From positions 1 to 10,062 of the forward strand of contig HF987828.1 of assembly GCA_000431135.1 (NCBI GenBank): a stretch of DNA of 10,062 nucleotides, written 5' to 3'. The stretch is from Clostridium sp. CAG:590 (GTDB lineage Bacteria; Bacillota; Clostridia; Lachnospirales; Lachnospiraceae). The notes beneath the pieces are model-generated. The model saw only the letters and a program-made list of their open reading frames with translations, was not told where the DNA came from and did no database searches. The position numbers were made by a program, and so were the translations under genes. Every line of letters starts with the position of its first letter. The first letter of the stretch is position 1. Positions 6,259-10,062 of this stretch are shown here, piece by piece.

Positions 6259-7716
6259 TTATAATTTGACTGCTTCATTGATCCAGATTGAAACGGTCTC
6301 CCGATTCACATAAAAATCTCCACAACCGTCATCATCAATTTTAATATTATACTTGGCATTTCCTAACGCATCTTTGAAGAACTGTCCGGCAAACTTCTTA
6401 CCGATATACATTCTCTTGCTTCCACCTGTGCTGTCAGACATTACGACTGCAATTCCCGAATTCTTATGTTCATCATCGCCTTCCCTTGTCCATCCTACTA
6501 CATTATAATCATCAAAATAATCATGTTCATCCCCATAGGCAAGGCGTTTCCGCACCTTCATCATCTTATTCAGAAGTGCCTTTTTAGGTGCAATATTATC
6601 ATGCGGAATTCCGTAATAGTCCCCATAGAACATACACGGATATCCATCTCTTCTAAGCAATGTGATCGCATACGCATGTGGTTTGAACCAATCTTCTACC
6701 CATGATTGTAATGCCTGTCCTGGCTGTGTATCATGATTATCCACAAATGTTACCGTCTGAATCGGATGTCGTGACACTAACGTATCATGTAAAATAGTTG
6801 CCATATTGTAGTCCCCGTGTGCCTTTGATGCATCATGAAAATGCATATGTAACGGAACATCAAATAAAGACATCTCATAATTAACATTCTCAAGATATTG
6901 TTCCAATCGATTAACATTCCAGTGCCAATACTCACCTACGCAGAACAGATCCCTGCCACAAGCTTCCCGCATTGCCGGAAGCCAATCCCGGTAAAAGGAA
7001 TATCCGATATGTTTAACCGCATCTAATCGCAATCCGTGAACACCTGTCATCTTAAGATACCATGCACCCCAACGGTATAATTCATCCCGTACTTCCGGAT
7101 TCTCAAAATCCAGATCTGCACCCATTAAATAATCATAATTGCCATTCTCATCATCAACCGCTTCATCCCATGTCTTTCCAACAAACCGATATATTGCATT
7201 CTTTGTTGCCTGCTGATCCCAGTCTATTCCATCAAAATGTGTCCAATTCCATGTAAAATCCGAATATTTGCCCTTTCGTCCCGGAAACGTAAACTTCGTC
7301 CATCCACAGATTGTCTTCTCATCACCAACCATCTGATTCCGGCTTGTCGCATTAAATTCCTCTGCCTGAATATATTCCGTCTCGTCTGCACCAATCTTGT
7401 GATTCAGAACAACATCTGCATAGATATCAATCCCCTTCTTCTGAACTTCACGGATCATATCAATATACTGTTTCTTCGTTCCATACTTTGTTGGAACGCT
7501 TCCCTTCTGATTGAATTCTCCTAAATCATACAGATCGTACACGCCATATCCTACATCTTTGTCACCTGCCGCTCCCTTATAAGCAGGTGGAAGCCATAAA
7601 GAACTAACACCCAATGTCTTTAACTTTGAAGCCTCTTCCATTACCTTTTCCCAAAGTTTGTGATCCTCCGGCAGATACCACTCAAAATACTGCATCATTA
7701 GTCCATTGTTATTCAT
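6259..7716 (-). CDS. cytoplasmic alpha-amylase, glycoside hydrolase family 13
   Basis: A 485-residue enzyme that hydrolyses internal alpha-1,4-glucosidic bonds. The four GH13 regions are clear: I DVVLNH (101-106), II GLRLDAVKH (228-236) with nucleophile D232, III VGEYW (260-264) with acid/base E262, and IV FVDNHD (324-329) with D329. The opening NGLMMQYFEWYLP and the overall layout match the GH13_5 group (E. coli AmyA, Bacillus liquefying amylases). There is no signal peptide, so it should act inside the cell on maltodextrins or glycogen. A longer frame starts at 7764 but adds 16 residues unlike the family, while the ATG at 7716 has GGGAGG at 9-nt spacing. No maltose transport or glycogen genes are adjacent. 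Confidence 0.95.
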   Translation of the reverse strand: MNNNGLMMQYFEWYLPEDHKLWEKVMEEASKLKTLGVSSLWLPPAYKGAAGDKDVGYGVYDLYDLGEFNQKGSVPTKYGTKKQYIDMIREVQKKGIDIYADVVLNHKIGADETEYIQAEEFNATSRNQMVGDEKTICGWTKFTFPGRKGKYSDFTWNWTHFDGIDWDQQATKNAIYRFVGKTWDEAVDDENGNYDYLMGADLDFENPEVRDELYRWGAWYLKMTGVHGLRLDAVKHIGYSFYRDWLPAMREACGRDLFCVGEYWHWNVNRLEQYLENVNYEMSLFDVPLHMHFHDASKAHGDYNMATILHDTLVSRHPIQTVTFVDNHDTQPGQALQSWVEDWFKPHAYAITLLRRDGYPCMFYGDYYGIPHDNIAPKKALLNKMMKVRKRLAYGDEHDYFDDYNVVGWTREGDDEHKNSGIAVVMSDSTGGSKRMYIGKKFAGQFFKDALGNAKYNIKIDDDGCGDFYVNRETVSIWINEAVKL

Positions 7717-7718
7717 AA

Positions 7719-7731
7719 AGGACGTCCTCCC
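7719..7731 (-). promoter_or_regulatory. ribosome binding site deciding the amylase start, overlapping a palindrome
   Basis: GGGAGG on the minus strand (7726-7731), 9 nt before the ATG at 7716, places the start there rather than at 7764. Part of it lies in a perfect 10-bp palindrome AGGACGTCCT (7719-7728). The palindrome has no loop, so it is unlikely to fold within one mRNA. Confidence 0.75.
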
Positions 7732-7776
7732 AATCATATAAAATGTGAATTCTATTATTCCCAATCATTACCTCTT

Positions 7777-7812
7777 AGTATATCAAAGTTCCAATAAAAC
7801 TGCAATGTGCAG
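7777..7812 (-). promoter_or_regulatory. promoter of the alpha-amylase gene
   Basis: On the minus strand, -35 TTGCAG (7800-7805), a 17-bp spacer and -10 TATACT (7777-7782) preceded by TGA, an extended -10. The start point would be near 7770, giving a leader of about 54 nt. An inverted repeat CTGCA-ATG-TGCAG (7800-7812) overlaps the -35 box and could be an operator. It does not match the CcpA cre consensus. Confidence 0.55.
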
Positions 7813-7830
7813 ATTCCAAAGATCTCCGGC

Positions 7831-7870
7831 AAAAAACCATCTTCCGGCAGCGTCTGCGGAAGATGGTTTT
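7831..7870 (-). terminator. strong terminator after the cotJC-like fragment
   Basis: A long hairpin: AAAACCATCTTCC (7833-7845) pairs with GGAAGATGGTTTT (7858-7870), extended by GCAG/CTGC (7847-7850 with 7854-7857) across a bulged G, with a 3-nt loop. In the minus-strand transcript it is followed by a run of six T. It lies 22 bp past the catalase stop codon and, with no terminator seen before it, is also the likely end of the prophage lysis transcript. Confidence 0.9.
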
Positions 7871-7892
7871 GTCGGATACAAAATGTTATATA

Positions 7893-8324
7893 TTACAAAC
7901 AGGTCGCCTTCTTATCAAATCCGGCATTAAATGCATAGAAATTCTTTGAGTCTAAATCATCCTGAATCAGGCGAAGACTTTCACCAAATCTCTGATAATG
8001 CACCATCTCACGGGCTCGAAGGAACTTAATTGCATCATATACATCCGGCTCATCTTTACACAACCGCAAAATGTTATCATATGTCAGGCGTGCTTTCTGT
8101 TCCGCAGCAAGGTCTTCATGAAGATCCGTTATTGCATCTCCTGTTGACTGCAATGTTGCAGTTGAAAATGGCATACCACTTGCCGCCTGTGGCCAGATTC
8201 CGATCGTATGATCTACATAATACTGATAAAACCCGGAATCCTCAATTTCTTTCATTGTCAGATCTTTTGTCAATTGTGTAATGATCGTTGATACCATCTC
8301 TTCATGACCTAACTCCTCGGTGCC
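7893..8324 (-). pseudogene. cotJC: 3' part of a CotJC-like manganese catalase gene, cut off by a prophage
   Basis: The frame encodes the dimanganese catalase/CotJC fold from GTEELGHEEMVS (from 8324) to the stop codon at 7893. GTEELGH carries the Glu and His of the E-x-x-H metal motif (E66/H69 in the L. plantarum enzyme). Counting from the ATG at 8297, E66 (DLAAEQKAR) and H100 (REMVHYQRF) match E148 and H181. The N-terminal part with the first ligand (E35) is absent, and upstream codons (D-I-Y-L-H-L-F) do not fit the family, where the motif usually follows D-I. About 143 residues after the break fits CotJC (189 residues in B. subtilis) rather than the longer soluble catalases. The frame has no good start: the ATG at 8297 lies inside the conserved motif, and GAGGAG (8313-8318) leads to an out-of-frame 11-codon ORF at 8305. 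It is either a dead fragment or the second half of a gene restored by prophage excision. Confidence 0.8.
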
Positions 8325-8343
8325 AAAAAGGTGTAAGTATATA
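8313..8343 (-). other. probable prophage attachment junction (attL or attR)
   Basis: Phage DNA (endolysin stop codon at 8344-8346) meets catalase-coding DNA within about 20 bp. The catalase similarity is clear from the codon at 8322-8324 downward. The core shared by phage and chromosome probably lies within or just below TTTGGCACCGAGGAG (8313-8327). The exact core cannot be set without the other prophage end. The lysis cassette at this end is the usual order for Firmicute siphoviral prophages, in which lysis genes are the last before the att site. Confidence 0.65.
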
Positions 8344-8985
8344 TCAGACCTTATAACAATCGGATTCCTTTACCTTACCCACTATTACAGATCCGTTTCC
8401 AAAGACTACCTTTTTATCTTTAATGCTATGGATAATGTATGTCGTCTTATATACGAAAGATGCATATTTTCCTTTCGTATTCAAATCCTTTGCCCCAGCC
8501 TTGATACGGATTCTGTCACCCTTCTTCAAAGTTGTGCTTTTCTTTGTGGCGGTCGTACTCTTTTTAGCAACCGGTTTATCAAAGAGTGCTTTCTCTGCCT
8601 GTCTACGTCTAATAAGTCCTGCCAATGTCTTACCTGCAGCCTTATCATACGCAAGAATCTTCTCGCTGATCTGCTTCTTCGTTCTGGTACCGTTAGCTGT
8701 AAGCTGCGTAATCGAACCAATATTATATGCAAAGCTTACTAACGCATCAAACTCATTCTGATTCCAGTTATATTTCTTGTCATAAGACATTACATGCTTC
8801 TCAAACTTAGCAAGATCTGATTTAAGATATGATTCTGCTTTCGCCTGCGTGATCTTCTGGCCAGACTTTACATTACCGGTATGACCGTAACCAATCGTCC
8901 ATACTCCTGCCGGGCATTTGTATGCAGTAAGTCGGCATCCCTCAAATGACTTAATGAGATTTAATCCTGTTGTGCTTATCTTCAT
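8344..8985 (-). CDS. phage endolysin, GH24 (T4-type) lysozyme with C-terminal SH3-like domain
   Basis: A 213-residue muramidase that would cut the glycan strands of peptidoglycan at host lysis. The N-terminal GH24 domain (about 1-140) starts MKISTTGLNLIKSFEG. The catalytic triad spacing E-8-D/C-5-T is kept as E15, C24 and T30 (FEG, Y-K-C-P, WTIGYGHT), with Cys in place of Asp20 of T4 lysozyme, a known variant. A Lys/Thr/Ser-rich linker (about 141-158) leads to a basic SH3-like wall-binding domain ending KESDCYKV. A GTG at 8994 could add three codons but overlaps the ribosome binding site; the ATG at 8985 lies 8 nt after AGGAAGG. There is no signal peptide or SAR anchor, so export should need the holin, whose gene overlaps by 35 bp. 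No terminator follows. Confidence 0.92.
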   Translation of the reverse strand: MKISTTGLNLIKSFEGCRLTAYKCPAGVWTIGYGHTGNVKSGQKITQAKAESYLKSDLAKFEKHVMSYDKKYNWNQNEFDALVSFAYNIGSITQLTANGTRTKKQISEKILAYDKAAGKTLAGLIRRRQAEKALFDKPVAKKSTTATKKSTTLKKGDRIRIKAGAKDLNTKGKYASFVYKTTYIIHSIKDKKVVFGNGSVIVGKVKESDCYKV

Positions 8986-9436
8986 ATGTAACACCTTCCT
9001 TTTCTAACTCATCATCATCTGGTAACTCATCTGTGTATTTGTTCAAGAAGTTCTTCAAGTAAATCCATACCTTCTTCACCGGCAATCCGCATAATGTCAT
9101 GTTTTTGATGATGCTAACTGCTTCATACGCTATGAATAGCAGTGCAAAAAACTCTGTCATGCCTACGCTCTGCAAGTTAAGATAGTCCCGGATTTCTTGT
9201 GGGATGAACCCAATCAGATTCACTTGCACTATGTAATCCACGAACACAAAGAACAAGATGGCTGCTACCATGCTTGCCTTACGGATTGCTCCGTCAATTC
9301 CAAAGTTGCTGTTAAACTTATGCTCCTTAATTGCACGGAAGCACCCGAACAGCGTATCTCCTACAATCGCCAATAATACTAAAATAATGAATCTGTTACT
9401 TGCTGCTGTTGCAAAAATGATTTGTAATTTTCCCAT
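8951..9436 (-). CDS. phage holin (toxin secretion/phage lysis holin family)
   Basis: A 161-residue membrane protein with three predicted helices at about 14-35, 54-75 and 92-112. Between helices 1 and 2 is the conserved NSNFGIDGAIRKAS segment, and helix 3 runs into EAVSIIKNMTLCGLPVKK, the signature of the TcdE/phi29-like phage holin family. The C-terminus is charged, with an acidic DELPDDDELEKEG patch. It should form the timed membrane lesion that lets the endolysin out. The ATG at 9436 follows AAAGGAG (9444-9450), which overlaps the stop codon of the tail gene. The coding end overlaps the endolysin gene, so the two are translationally close. It is longer than the usual 120-150 residues, mainly through the C-terminal tail. 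Confidence 0.9.
   Translation of the reverse strand: MGKLQIIFATAASNRFIILVLLAIVGDTLFGCFRAIKEHKFNSNFGIDGAIRKASMVAAILFFVFVDYIVQVNLIGFIPQEIRDYLNLQSVGMTEFFALLFIAYEAVSIIKNMTLCGLPVKKVWIYLKNFLNKYTDELPDDDELEKEGVTYEDKHNRIKSH
8994..9000 (-). promoter_or_regulatory. ribosome binding site deciding the endolysin start
   Basis: AGGAAGG on the minus strand, 8 nt before the ATG at 8985 and inside the end of the holin gene. It abuts the alternative GTG at 8994 and so rules that codon out as the main start. Confidence 0.75.
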
Positions 9437-9448
9437 GATTTTTCTCCT

Positions 9449-10062
9449 TTACGCATTCATGAATAGTAATCTGATTTCCAGATTCTGAATTTTCATAGAC
9501 TGATTTATAAGTTCGTTATGTTGATCCTGTATCAGCTTAAGCATTGCAGGAATAAGGTACTGTTCGTTCCAACTGTCATATATGATCTTTCCAGCTTCAT
9601 CCATATGGCAATCAACAGCAATTGGATATTTTTCATGCAAATTTTCCAGTATAAAACCAATCATGTCCTTTTTATATCTAGTATCTTCTTTATTTGACAA
9701 ATAAGTGGTCTTATATTTGAACTGATATATACTCACATCATATAATCTGGATGGGTTTAATTCCTCGCTTTCTAATAGCTTAATGTCATCCTTTACACTC
9801 CTTGATGACGCTGTGGAGGTCTTATAAAAGGTACCATTCGTATCAATATAGCAGTTTGGCTTCGCCGTAGTTTGGGTTCCTGTTCTGGATGGCATATTAA
9901 GACCATTTGCCTGTAATGTACCAGGAAGATAGACATTATTTGCAAAATGCCATTGTCCATCTGAACCTACATACGAATAACAGTCATACCAACCGTTTGA
10001 ATTACCCGGCATAAAATAAGTATTTCCGCCATCATTACGAATGCCGAAATACAGCCCATTAT
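9449..10062 (-). CDS. phage tail fibre/baseplate protein, C-terminal part with S74 chaperone-autoprotease domain (5' end outside window)
   Basis: The frame is open through the right edge: codons beyond the ATG at 10012 continue as NGLYFGIRNDGGNTYF, so that ATG is internal and about 204 C-terminal residues are visible. Counting from 10012, residues 1-60 are Gly/Asn/Tyr-rich fibre repeats. Residues about 66-187 look like an intramolecular chaperone (peptidase S74): TASSRSVKDDIKLL with S69 and K74 at the five-residue spacing of the Ser-Lys pair in phage endosialidases, then YDVSIYQFKYKT, a central IGFILENL segment and a terminal coiled coil (LIPAMLKLIQDQHNELINQSMKIQNLEIRL). By family it trimerises the fibre and then cuts itself off before the Ser. 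Substrate or host receptor cannot be read. It precedes the holin by 12 bp. Confidence 0.85.
   Translation of the reverse strand, partial: NGLYFGIRNDGGNTYFMPGNSNGWYDCYSYVGSDGQWHFANNVYLPGTLQANGLNMPSRTGTQTTAKPNCYIDTNGTFYKTSTASSRSVKDDIKLLESEELNPSRLYDVSIYQFKYKTTYLSNKEDTRYKKDMIGFILENLHEKYPIAVDCHMDEAGKIIYDSWNEQYLIPAMLKLIQDQHNELINQSMKIQNLEIRLLFMNA

Noticed and set aside
7717..7764. Longer amylase start at ATG 7764
   Set aside because: It adds 16 hydrophobic residues not typical of this GH13 group and lacks a ribosome binding site, whereas the ATG at 7716 has GGGAGG at ideal spacing. The extra segment is not a convincing signal peptide.
7893..8297. Intact small rubrerythrin/ferritin-like gene starting at ATG 8297
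   Set aside because: Upstream in-frame codons continue the catalase motif (GTEELGHEE) and the ATG lies inside a conserved segment. The piece lacks three metal ligands without the upstream part, so it is a fragment.

Overview
The window looks like the chromosome of a low-GC, spore-forming Firmicute, most likely a gut Lachnospiraceae (Roseburia, Eubacterium or Coprococcus type). The reasons are the AT-rich intergenic DNA, strong AGGAGG-like ribosome binding sites, sigma-A promoters with extended -10 boxes, a DUF1836 gene, a YerC/TrpR-like gene, a small acidic membrane protein with a DDDF tail, and a CotJC-type manganese catalase. The species is inferred from gene character only, not from any search.

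Layout. Positions 1-44 hold the 5' part of a tRNA-Pro(UGG) on the minus strand, with a near-consensus promoter. Positions 254-3948 carry three separate minus-strand genes: a GtrB/DPM1-like membrane glycosyltransferase, a small acidic single-pass membrane protein and the DNA helicase PcrA. PcrA is divergent from metF (methylenetetrahydrofolate reductase), followed on the plus strand by a DUF1836 regulator-like gene. A perfect 18-bp bidirectional terminator separates that gene from the convergent yerC/trpR-like gene. A cytoplasmic GH13 alpha-amylase gene follows on the minus strand. Most of these are single-gene units with their own promoter and terminator.

From about 8325 to the right edge the DNA is the end of a prophage, all on the minus strand. 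In transcription order it has a tail-fibre C-terminus with an S74 chaperone/autoprotease domain (running off the window), a holin and a GH24 endolysin. The endolysin stop codon lies about 20 bp from a manganese-catalase (cotJC-like) gene that has no start of its own. The catalase homology begins abruptly at the metal-binding GTEELGH motif and the N-terminal third is missing.

The most interesting point is this junction. It is best read as a prophage attachment site inside a spore-coat-type catalase gene. The lysis cassette lies at the att end, as is usual for Firmicute siphophages. The arrangement resembles known sporulation-gene interruptions (the sigK skin element, SP-beta in spsM), where excision in the mother cell rebuilds the gene. 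The other half should lie beyond the right edge. Secondary points are a palindrome filling the -35/-10 spacer of the DUF1836 gene, a 14-bp tandem repeat upstream of the metF promoter, and two promoters whose -35 boxes lie inside the preceding gene's terminator hairpin.
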